In this document: piece by piece, positions 1 through 10,900 of the stretch | Numbering within the stretch: the stretch's first letter is position 1 | How the letters are laid out: each line of letters starts with the position of its first letter | Assembly: GCF_021917145.1 (NCBI RefSeq) | Contig: NC_061064.1 | Coordinates: 512,785-576,784, forward strand | Length of the DNA stretch: 64,000 nt | Direction: 5' to 3' | Source of the DNA: Hypomesus transpacificus | Lineage: Eukaryota > Chordata > Actinopteri > Osmeriformes > Osmeridae | Notes under the pieces: generated by a model | The model's input: the letters and a program-made list of their open reading frames with translations, nothing else | Databases searched by the model: none | Told to the model about the DNA's origin: nothing | Made by a program: the position numbers and the translations under genes

Positions 1-422
1 TCCACCTAAAACATTGAATACACAATGAATGTTGTCAAAACTCACTGACAAGTATTACATGACTGGACCCAGTGGGCTCTGTAGATAAGAAAATTATTCT
101 AAACTCTACAACCATAAACCAGAGCAAGGTTGGGAAAATTAGGAAAAGGGAATTATGCCAATGAAGTCTGGATTTACCAACTGTTATTCATAATCAGCCA
201 CAACATTTTCTAGCATGTTGTTGCACGACAGGTCTTTCAACAACATGTAACATTTCTACAACAGTTATTCATTGCTCAGAAAAAGGTTAATTGGGACGTT
301 AAGCAATGTTCCTTGGCAAGTGTTGGTTCTAGGCTTCAACTGATATTATTGGTAGGTCTTTAGTAAATCACTGTAACCTAGAAAACAGAGTAGGCAACTG
401 ATTTGATGTTGGTCTGCCATCA

Positions 423-1849
423 CTATAAGTCAGATCTACGTTCAATGCTCAGCAGTTCAACTTCAAAAATGAGTGTGGCGCCACCTGGTGGAAAAGTGTA
501 ACGACAAAATATTATGACGAATCAAACAAGACTTGTTTGAGAACGTTTAAAATGTGAAAACATTTGAAATACTGAATTACCTGGGATTTTAGGGGGTGCT
601 CCTCGGTCTCCATATCCTTAAAATGAATCAAACTGTCATTTTCCAACAGAATTCAAGAAGCTGTCTGTGATGCATACATTGTGTGTTTTAGGTTATTTAA
701 TTGTGAGCTACCATTTGAACTATTTTGACAACAAGCTAAAATTTGTCCTATTAAGGGTAAGCCTAAACCAGGTTGATTGACATCATAATTAAGGTGTTGA
801 AGCGAGGTAAAGTAACATCATAATTAAGTTGTTCAATCCAGGTAAAATTACAATATAAATAACATATCTTTGCAAATTCATGCGACATCACAATTAAGTT
901 GTTCAAGCCGGATAAAGTGTCAACATAATTACGGTGTCAAAACCAGATAGTGTCATCATGAATAAGTAGTTAAAGTCAGGTAATTACAGTGTCTGGAAAT
1001 GTGATATGATCAGCATGACACGACAATGCTGGGAAAACTCACCAAGCTCTGAGGGAATGACAAGCTTTCTCTTCTCACCTTCACACATACTAACAAAGAG
1101 GAAAGTAGGAGTCAGTCAACAATTATAAATAACTTCTGTCTCACTGTAGGATTTTAAATGCATCACCATGGTAAATAATAAATTGTGTGTGTTTTTATAC
1201 ACAAAAAAAAACAGTTCCTTTGCTCTAACCACTGAACCAATATCAGAACTATGACCTTCTGATCCATACTTATCTGCTAAACTTCCTATAAGCGGTATTT
1301 CTATGTCGCTTAGGATCAAAGCATCTGTTAAAAGAGTTCATGTTTAAGTGAAAGGGGTTAATAAAGGGCCCTACCCCAGCAAGCCCTGGTCCCAGCCTTT
1401 GATGACCTGGCCGGTACCGAGGGTAAAGGTGAACGGCTGGTTCCTAGGAATGCTGCTGTCAAACTCCGTCCCATCTTCCAGCTTCCCCTACATAGGGAAA
1501 CACACCACCTTCATTATTAAGGCACGAGGAGGTCTTCCTAAATATTCCAATATAAATACACTTAAATAATCCTGATGAAAATGTATGTGTTTGCAGAATA
1601 AAGTATTAAAAGACATAGGTCGCACATCATAGGGTGTATCCAATGGCAACAAGAACTACATTGTTGTTTTTGCTGGGTTGGGTTACTCACAGTGTAGTGC
1701 ATGTTCAGCACATCCCCCTTTCGGGATTTGATGGGGCAGTTATCTACCCTCTTCTTGATGCCAATCTGCAACTTCTTCTTCTCTCCTCCTCTAACCACCT
1801 CGGGAGTAAGGGACACCAGCGTGACCGCGACCAGAAAAAACAGCCTCAT
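423..1849 (-). CDS. fkbp2: FK506-binding protein 2 (ER peptidyl-prolyl isomerase), 5 coding exons
   Basis: Predicted product is 138 residues (human FKBP2 is 142), a single-domain FKBP-type peptidyl-prolyl cis/trans isomerase of the ER lumen. Coding exons, 5' to 3' on the minus strand, are 1849-1691, 1487-1375, 1089-1043, 616-581 and 484-423. All junctions are GT/AG and the lengths sum to 417 nt, an exact frame. The protein opens with a hydrophobic signal peptide ([16 protein letters not shown]), followed by [22 protein letters not shown], the FKBP core [19 protein letters not shown], and [24 protein letters not shown]. It ends in ERRSDL, where the last four residues resemble the KDEL-like retention tails of ER proteins (human FKBP2 ends RTEL). 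The start was chosen because it immediately precedes the signal peptide. Identity is secure from the near-continuous match to the family; the retention reading of RSDL is inference. Confidence 0.95.
776..985. repeat. Degenerate ~35-bp tandem repeat in fkbp2 intron
   Basis: About five diverged copies of a unit containing 'catcataattaagttgttc' followed by 'aagccaggtaaag' lie in the intron between the 47-nt and 36-nt fkbp2 exons. The copies differ at many positions, so this is an old array. Confidence 0.6.
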
Positions 1850-2885
1850 ACCTTCGGAGCAGATAGAGAGATGGGGTGAGGGATGATGAGAAAACTGCGT
1901 GGTAGCCAACACCATGCCTAAGATATTCATCTCTTCTATCACTTTGCAAGCAATTTGCACCTTGTTTTCTTTTAAAATGTCATCAGAGCCCTTTGATTAA
2001 CCTCGAAGTGCACGTAGAAGGGTTTGAGTGGGCTGCTATTCAATTGTGACATTCATCATCCATTTTGTGTGAACGTTTGAGGTACTAATGACACATAGAA
2101 TGCCCTCAAGCCTTCCCAGACACCAAATGGTTGATTTGGGCCAGAGCACGTCCATCTTTTTAGTAGGCCTTCTTTCGAGACTTCATCTTCACCTAAGTGC
2201 GCCTGAAATTGCCAGTCCAGTGAACTAGATAAATTGATAGAATGCGTACCCACCATTTGGTAGCAGACACACTAGAATTACACGTCATCAATCACGGTCT
2301 ATATCTGGCATTTGGGCATGGTACAGTGGACAAAGGCTTAATACAATTTTTCAACATGGCTCTGGTAGAAAAAACGCCATTATGACATAGAACAAATATA
2401 TTACTTTGACAGTTTCTTTCGGGATCAACAAGAGAGTAGCTACTTTTACCAGGAAATAGCTAGACTACAGCGAAAATTTTAGGAAGCATTAAACTAGCTA
2501 TCATCAATGATTCATCACACCGAGCGTGTGTGCACTTAGCACGTTAGCTTCGTCGGCCCAAGGTTTAACATGTCCTCTTTAGCGCTGTGTGGCTTACGTC
2601 CTGACCAATTGTCTTATAACTGTCAGCACTGTTCAGCATATTTAAATTGTCTGAACCAGCTAATTATACAATGTTCTGAAGCACAGTGCCATAATGGAGC
2701 TTAGCTACCAGCCTTGCGCTAGCAAGATGGTGCTAGTTCCTATTGTCACCGGCGCAGAACTTTTTAGCGTTAACTATTATGATCTATTTCACTGCCAGCA
2801 TCAGCACACTACAAATAATCAACCACATAGCTAAAAGAAGTAAACAGTCAATACAGTTGCAAAGTGTTGCATATTACCACCGTAC

Positions 2886-2975
2886 CTGCGTTGCAGACAA
2901 ACAGGCAATAGACCAGACCTTTCTTAACAATGTAAAAAAGAAAACCTCAATAACAAATATTTCTACTTCCGGTTC
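2886..2975 (-). promoter_or_regulatory. fkbp2: Probable fkbp2 promoter and non-coding first exon
   Basis: On the minus strand a CCGGAAGT ETS-family site (about 2965-2972), typical of housekeeping transcription starts, lies just upstream of a segment ending at 2886 in ACGCAG followed by a GTACGG donor. The fkbp2 start-codon exon has a possible acceptor (CCGAAG, about 1852) directly before its ATG, so a spliced leader is plausible. The start site is inferred; no transcript evidence is available. A further exon-like segment at about 3140-3263 (acceptor TTTCTTTCAG, donor CACAG/GTAATT) has stops in all frames and could be an alternative leader. Confidence 0.4.
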
Positions 2976-2979
2976 GAAA

Positions 2980-4800
2980 TAAACGTCACGACAAACGATT
3001 GCATTTTTTTTTACGATCCTTTGAAAAACTTTCTACCAGATTAAGTTAGGACTGGCAATACTGGTATACAAATCTTAAGACCACGAAACGATGATACGAG
3101 CAAAATACTGATTGATGTGAGAGTGGGAGAAAGTAAATTACCTGTGATAAGAAGTGGGGTCTGCCACCAATTTCAAACCATTCGGGTACAATCAGACTCT
3201 TATTTTGAAGGAATGGAGTAATGGGAAACACGATTTATGAGCATGAGGCAACGTTTACGAATCTGAAAGAAAATGAATGAATAAGTGTAGCTTTCAACTT
3301 CGTTGTCTTCTGTTTTTAGACGTCATCATTAATGTTCAATGATTTAGTTGCCAAAAAAAGGTTAGGTTAACTTTAATATTATATTTAACCGTCTGGTCTT
3401 TTGCTGAAGAGGATGACTAAACGTAATATTGCTTTCGGTCTTACTTAGACGCAAATAACACAGTTAATCTGATTCGATTTGGTACAAAGCAGTAGTTTGA
3501 AGCCCGGATGTGATACAATACATTAAACGGTTGTAGCCAGGCAATGCGTAACTAGCCAGTTCATAGTTGTAGGTCGGTAATAGATTAGATGTAATTTTTA
3601 TAGGAATATAATTGTCATTTATACCAGCAGGTGGTAGAATTGAGCTGCAAATTGAGCTGCAAAGTGGAAACAGTTAAAACCTCATTGGATGGAAAGGATG
3701 ACAGTTTCAGTGACTGATGATTGCAATAGGCAAATGGTAAACAGCTTTCACATTACGGAAAACACGTTCAATATTTATTTATTAAGAAAAGGGTGTTCCC
3801 ACACAGCGCGTGGGAGAGATTACAATTGTGTGTTTCCATGGAGCAGTTTTCCTCATTTTATAAAACATTGTAAGACCTTTGAAATCTCAATGGTTCAGAT
3901 TCTGCTTGGCCTTATGAGCAGGACTTTGGCAGATATGCTTTTGTAGGGTATCACAGAATACATAAAGAGAACAAAAAACAACCACAAAAAGAAAACAATG
4001 ACATTATTGACCTAAATTAAATGCTAACATTATAGTAGGCTTATACAGTCTGAGCCACTTCTGTAAACAATTTAGAGTTAAGTGTGAATTGACTCAATGT
4101 GGTCTGTTTCTGTAATAATGATACCATGGGCCTTATGGGATATTTACTCAGTTCCTTACAAAAACAAGCAACATTTGTATCTAAAAAGATTAACTTCATT
4201 AATGACTTCCCTTGTGACTAATTATAATCTTATATTGAGGCCAGTCTGAAAGCCAGTGTTATAAGACACAAAACATCTAGCTACTGCAGAGTAAAACTTG
4301 AATTGTATTAGTGATTATCCTGATCAGTATAGCATTTTCAGTCAGTCTGACAACTATGGTCCTAAATCTCAAATCTCACATTAGGATTGTTCAGGGTCTG
4401 TCATGACATTTATATTCAAACTTAAATATCATAAACTGTCATATTAATCAACACTAAACGCCAAGCCATGTAATAAGACAATTTACCAATGTATGGACAT
4501 GGATATTGTAAAATCACTAAAGGTAATCTGATGAACGCTATTTGAAATAAAAATGAAAAGTACATATAGGAAAAGGGATGATGGATATGTTTAAATATTT
4601 ATGATCAATTATTCTAGTACATTCATGTGAGGGCAACTGCATCTTCCATTCCTCTGGAATACTGAGAGGATGAGAGGCAACAGCAAAAACAACTCATCAG
4701 AGTACACTGGAAGTGTCCGAAATAGATTTCATGTTTCACTTTTTAAAAAAAATCCCGTTATCCTTGTGGCTGATTTTCTGTTTCCTGCCTTGGAGGACTG
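2980..4800. other. AT-rich intergenic DNA
   Basis: No open frame here has codon bias or splice signals worth calling. The longest (3689-3946, plus) is not convincing: it is AT-rich and has no recognisable motif. A short local repeat of 'ttgagctgcaaa' is seen at about 3640-3664. Confidence 0.5.
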
Positions 4801-4809
4801 CCTATTGAT

Positions 4810-5235
4810 CTACTGAAATCTTTTGGAAGAGAGCTCAACTGCTAAGATTCGGCAGGAGCCCTGCGAAAAAGAAAGAAAAAGGCTTTTAAGAGTTAGAGGG
4901 CAAGCATGACCTGAGGGCAGGATGGAAGACAGAAGTTATGGAATAGATTCCTTACAACTTTAATGGGAGGGTCTGGGTGGACACAAGACAGCCACAACAG
5001 CAGGCTTTTCTCACAGTTAAAGAACACTGTAGGTTTCCACAACCCCACAGGTCTAACGTTAACGGTGGCATTTCAAGTAGCCTACAAAAGCAAGCAATAA
5101 GGCAGCTAATTTCTTCCTGCACAATCATTCAGCCTCCCAGCGTACCTGTCCCAGGCTGCTAGATGTCAGACCATCCACTCCGCCATGTTGGGCACCCACA
5201 GGTACTGTACCCCAGACAGAGCCATCAATCAACGC
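4810..5235 (-). CDS. Candidate orphan exon pair (C-terminal, unidentified gene)
   Basis: Two minus-strand segments behave like the last exons of a gene. The first, 5235-5146 (90 nt), has acceptor TCTTCGCAG and donor CAG/GTACGC and reads ALIDGSVWGTVPVGAQHGG then VDGLTSSSLGQ. The second, 4860-4810, has acceptor TTTTCGCAG and reads GSCRILAVELSSKRFQ then a stop. Both are phase 0, so they would join in frame. I recognise no family, and no upstream exon was found between 5.3 and 7.1 kb. Chance alignment of splice-like sites in intergenic DNA is a real alternative. Confidence 0.25.
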
Positions 5236-5239
5236 CTGC

Positions 5240-7110
5240 GAAGACACACCCCCACTTCTCTCATAAACGAGCATATGGCAGCTCTGAGGTCTAACATCCA
5301 TCATTGCAGTAATGCTATATAATACTACACCACGCAGGGCTGTATAAACAAACCAACTGCAGGAGAGATGGGAGGTGAGGGGTAGATGTAAGCAGTTAGG
5401 GGAAAACGTCACGCTTGTTAACTGTATTGAGGTGAAATGTCAAATCTCACAACCGGGGACTGAAACCATCTCAGGAAAGGACGAAAACATTTCACAATAT
5501 GCAGGCATCCTTCTTGGCATCAATTACAAATATTTATTCATTGAAAACCACCTATGAGTTAAGACTCCAATTTCCTCAAGAAGTGTCTCAATAATTGGTT
5601 TATATGTTTTCCAACCAAAGTAATGCAAGATTTGAGGTCAATGGCTTTTAAATGATATTGTACACATGCCTCTGTTCAGTAAGCGCTGAGAACTAATGTA
5701 GATCATCCCTCGCACACATCATCGTTAGTAAAACAATAAAACAAAGGCCTCATATTTTTTGTTACTTTATGCTTTATTATTTTTCACTTTACAAAGAACA
5801 TGACTTTATGGTGAATTAGTTTTTGCATATGTTAAGACAAATGCTCAGAAAATGTCAGAAAAAAAACATTGTAGAAAGATGAACAAAGACAATTCCCACC
5901 CAAACATTAGTGTACATGTATATTAATATCATCATATATATTAATATCGCTCTAATCCCAATCTTGATGCTAACTTCTCCTCTGCATATTTAGCTCACAG
6001 ACATTCATTTTCATTGTATGCATCACAATCTCCCAGAACTAATTTTATCCATCCACTTAAAAATGGGTTAACAACCTTAAATGTTTTGTCTTTTCCCCCC
6101 CCCACATACAAGTACATTAAACCCTCTCAAAAGCAAAAACAACTGTTTTCACAGCAAACTGAAAAATGTAATTCAGTGAAAAATACTGTCAGATTTCAAA
6201 TGATTGAAACGACAAGCCTTTATTCTAATAATGAGCAGGTGTCAAAAAATAACAGTGATGATCTTCCTCCATTCCCGTTGTACCACAAATACTACACGTC
6301 ATAATGCCCCACTCATGCTGGCCACCACTATGAGAGGTTACCATGACAGCAGTTAGAAGATAAGAATGTATGACCATTAATATCTGATATGAGCAGCAGG
6401 ATCAGCACACTATTATCTAAACTGAAAAGGGCTTCGGTTGGTCTTTATAAATTTGTAATCTTGTAATTCTAGTTTGTTAACATGTCACGTTTACATTTGA
6501 GGGAGGGGAAAACAACAACAGAAAACACAAAGAAATCACACAGACGAAATTGTAAGAAAAAAAAGGTTTGAAACACTGAACAGTAAACATTCTTCTAATT
6601 AACCTAAGGCGTCATTGGGTATTAATAACCACACTGAGAACATTCAACTATCCCCTTTACTATATTAAGAAACCGCTGATTGCTGGAATCAATGAGTGCA
6701 GTTAATCCCCATTACTACGAGAACTGCATATTTCCAGTTTTATTTCAGTACAGGTTTCCACCATGTAATGTTGTCGATTCACATATAGTAGGAAATCTCA
6801 AGTAATATAGATGTGTTTATGTACAAGGCAGTTGGTCAAAAATAGTAACACATTAGCAGGGTTTAAGTTGACTGAGTCGTTTGTGGTGTGATAACCTCTC
6901 AAGAGACCTAACTATGGGAGAGAGTCTTAAAGCAGGTTAGGATCAGAGATCAGATACACAGTGGTGAGTACAGATTATAAGTGTTGAGGAAGGTTTGTCT
7001 TCGCTTTGACAGACTAACAGTGTCGAAGATGTGGAGACGGGCAAGTAAGACATGAATTAATTCTTTGATTTATGATCTGATTCGATCTGTGCAAGTTACA
7101 TCACGATAAA
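5240..7110. other. AT-rich intergenic DNA
   Basis: I see no convincing coding exon. Several AATAAA/TTTATT motifs occur on both strands, as expected of AT-rich sequence. Open frames here (for example 6014-6304, plus) have no codon bias or domain. Confidence 0.45.
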
Positions 7111-7133
7111 ATAAGGTGAGGAATTCATTACAT

Positions 7134-7949
7134 TTTATTGCACTAAATGGCTGAAAGTCAATTGCTCAGCCATTGCTTCATTTTCAGTCATTGCATAATA
7201 TATTTCCAAGATACTGTATTTGCCACTGCAATTGAACTATTTAGACAAAATAAGATTTTTTTTAGAAATCAAGAAAACGTACATATTTAGCATTCTTCTA
7301 AAGCCATGATTAAGGATTGTGCTTTTCCTAATAGTTACATTGGACTACAAGTCATACAAATGCACAGATTAGAAATACCTCTGACGATAAGCTATACTAC
7401 AACACAGTCAAAACTAACAAAGCAATTCTTCTTTGCAGCCGATTCAAATTCTCAATTTCAAAAATAGATCTATCTATCCCTTTGCCTCCCTCTTCTCTAC
7501 AGAGCTGGACAACTGATACGTGTGTATGTGTGTACGTCTGGTCGGGGCAGAAGAGCTTGTGCTTGGGGTGAGAGGTTCTCTTCAGACCTGTCCTACTCTC
7601 CTCATCTCATCTCATCCCATCTTCTCCTCCTCTTCCTCTCTCCATCTCATCCCAACCTCTCGTCCTCTCACCCCATCCTCTCATCCCAACCTCTTCTCCT
7701 TTTTCCTCTTTCTCCATACTCTTCTTCTCTTTCCACCCTCTCCTCCTCCTCCTCTCACCCCACCCTCTCCTCCTCTTCCTCTCACCCCACCCTCTCCTCC
7801 TCTTCCTCTCACCCCACCCTCTCCTCCTCCTCCTCTCACCCCACCCTCTCCTCTTCTTCCTCTCACCCCATCCTCTCCTCTTCTTCCTCTCACCCCATCC
7901 TCTCCTCCTCTTCCTCTCACCCCATCCTCTCCTCCTCCACCTCCTCCTC
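7134..7949 (-). other. pc: Probable pc 3' UTR with candidate poly(A) signal
   Basis: The pc stop codon is at 7952-7950. The first good AATAAA on the minus strand downstream that I noticed is at 7139-7134, which would give a 3' UTR of roughly 0.8 kb. The first ~350 nt of this UTR is the CT/GA minisatellite described separately. The polyadenylation position is inferred only from the hexamer. Confidence 0.3.
7593..7949. repeat. CT-rich 27-bp minisatellite abutting the pc stop codon
   Basis: Imperfect units of about 27 bp built from 'tcctcctcttcctctcaccc' plus 'caccctc' run up to 7949, next to the PC stop codon. In the PC mRNA sense this is a purine-only GA/GGA-rich tract. Long open frames on both strands here (7520-8241 plus, 7681-7953 minus) are low-complexity products of the repeat, not genes. 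Confidence 0.85.
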
Positions 7950-10900
7950 TCACTCTGTTATCTCCAGGATGAGGTCGTCTCCCTCCAGGTTGCTATCTGA
8001 GGAGACGTACACCTTGGCCACGGTGCCCGTGAGAGGAGAGTTGACCACCGTCTCCATCTTCATGGCGCTGAGCACGCAGAGAGGCTGGCCCTTCTCCACC
8101 TTCTGGCCCTGCTGCACCCTCACCTCCACCACCTTGCCTGGCATGGGCGCACCCACCTGCCCACGCACGTCCTTCAGGGCCTTGGGGTGGAAGTGCATCT
8201 CCTGGGAGGACAATGATGCGTTACGTGGATTCTTACTGTGATTAACATATACATGACAGATGTATACACATACGTGTGCCCACACACACACACACACGTG
8301 TACACATCCATTCCAAAAGCAGCAAGGGTCCCTTTGATGTTGTTCAGAGAGACCAGGAACAAGATATGAAATACGAACACACACAGTCAACAAAACAGGA
8401 AGTGGCTAGTCTGGCGCTCTGATTGTACCTTCATGGCCACCGTATCCTTGACCAGGACAGACCTCAGTTGGCCGTTCAGCTCGAAGAACACCTCCCTTTG
8501 GCCAGCCTTGTTGAGATCTCCCAGGGCCAGAGCCTTGATGTGGAGGGTCTTCCCCCTTTCCAGCTCCACCTGAGTCAAACAGGAAGAGGAAATGATCAGG
8601 AAATGACAAGGTACAACGCAGTGGTTCAGCACCTGACTGCAGGTCAAGAGGGCGCTGACAAATACACAATAAACATGTTTAAAATGTTTTCGTTGAATTA
8701 ATGTGTTGTTATTATGGATATATCGCGACAGCAGAGATCATGGTTTTTGTTTTTGAAAGTAAATAGTTAGATTCATTAAGATACTCAAAGGAGACTAACG
8801 TATGTGTCATTATGAGTAAATCATGACATCGGTGATCACGCTACAGACCTCAAACTCCTCAGCGATCTTGGGCCCATCGAGGAATAGGCGAGTGTTCAGA
8901 CAGTCCACCGGTCCGAAGGTGGTGGTGAACTCCTTGAACTCCTGAAACACCTTTGGGTACATGGCCGCTGACATCACGTCCTCGGGAGTGATGTCATCAC
9001 CGTGCGCCTCTCGCAACCGTTTCTCCAGGGCCTCGAAATCCATGGGGGGTAAAGAGGCGCCTGGTCTGCCCTCCACGCGGGGCAGAGACTTGAGCACCTG
9101 GGGGGGGAGAGAGAGAGACCAGTCAGATACCAACAGAGAGTGCTATATATCAGCATGACTAGTCAGATCGTTTGTAATTAGAAGTTAATCAGTTCAGACA
9201 GATCAGGTTTTTCTGACTTCAAAGCAAGCCCTTAAAAATATGTACAAAATACCAGAGGCTATCACCAAGCGTTTGAACCTACCAAGCAAACAGGAGCGTA
9301 ATAATGAATAGAGATAATGCTGCACATCTCTGTCGGAAATGAGAAATCGCTGCTTGGTAATAGCTGTAGAGCTCCTTTGTTGTATATGATGTATGCTAAG
9401 CAGATGGCCCATTTATTTTGAACTGATCTGCAAAATAAATTACACAAGTGCCATCGTGCGTCCAGAGCCAAACAAAGCACAAGGGGGAGCTGCATTGTGT
9501 AACGGCCATGTAAGGCCCACATTTGTCCTAGAAAACAATTGATCTTCTGAGGAAATACTTTGGGGTAATTCATGCAGGCAGATGCTCTTTGAGCAAGACT
9601 AGCGGTGACATCTTTTTTTTTTTTTTTTTAAGAAAAATTCATACACGAGAAATAAGTGCAGTGTATCACGAGGGATCGTACAGACACAAGAAAGAAAAAG
9701 AACGGAAATAGGCATTTCAAACAAACACGTTTTTTCAGGAGTAGGAAATATAAATTGCTTTTGTTCCCCAGCTCTCCTGAATGACCTCAAAAGGTACACA
9801 AATGACCTCATAAAAGGTACACAAATGACCTCATAAAAGGTACACATAAATGCACTCTGAATGTTTAATCCATATATAGCAGTGAGCTGATGATCTTTTA
9901 ATACAGTGGAAAATAACAATCTCGCTATTGAGGTTCACTATAATACTAGTGGAGAGCAGACGGTCTTCCATAGTCACTCAATACAATACATCCCCCCCCC
10001 CCCCCAAGGGCAGGCTATTGATTACTAAAAGCTGCTCTTTGAGAGATGCCGATTGTGAATCACAGCGGTTCAATGGAAAGCATTAGTAGCGTGGGTAAAA
10101 GGAAATGCGGAATGTCCAATAACACGGTGAGATGAGAGGGAACACGCCGGAGGGAACATTAGGCCCACTGTACAGTACCTGCTCTCTGCTGGGAAACCAC
10201 CAGCACGTTATTCTGGCTCGTAAGCGCTGGTGTGGCGCATTAACATGGCCGCCCTGGAAGGACTTGTTAGCGAAAGCGTGGAATGTTGGTGTTGGCGCGC
10301 TTGGTAGCGTGGACCGTTGGGTGTGACTTGTTAGCGGGACGCGTTAGCATTAGCTTGTTAGCAATTAGCATGGCTGGATGAAATTAGCGTGGCTTATTAG
10401 AATTAAGAGTGGCTTGTTTGAGTTAGCTTGGCTTGTTAGCGTTACCTTGGAACGGAAGGGCTCTGGGAAGCCTCCATAAGGAATGCCAATATGTCCTTGC
10501 AGGAACTCAACCACTGACAGCGGGAAGGACAGCTCGTCAGCACGCTCCTCCACTTCTGCCCGTGTCAGAGAGTTCTGCACCATGAACTGGGCCAGGTCGC
10601 CCACGATCTTCGAGGAGGGGGTCACCTGGGGAGGGGGGGACACAGGAGTTTTGAAACTGATGCTACCACGCAAGCGTCATACTCCGTTTTCACCTTTCAA
10701 AACATTCCAACTGCTGAGAATTAAGCAGGAGTCAGGAAAGGAGAGAGACAGGAGAGAGAGAACAAAAAGGTGTGAAGAGAAGGGTTGAGAAAGCGAGAGG
10801 GGAGTGGAGAGAGGGGAGTAAAGAGAGAAAGTTAATGTCACCAATGGGACAGCGAGATGCCACAACAACAAGAAAACTGAATGGAGAGAAAGAAGCAGAT

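Noticed and set aside
3046..3231. Minus-strand protein beginning near 3231
   Set aside because: It lacks an ATG (begins with GTG) and the other frames of this exon-like segment have stops; at most a non-coding leader exon.
7520..8241. Long plus-strand open frames of 150 and 239 codons
   Set aside because: Pro/Ser/Leu low-complexity products of the CT minisatellite, running antisense through the real last exon of pc.
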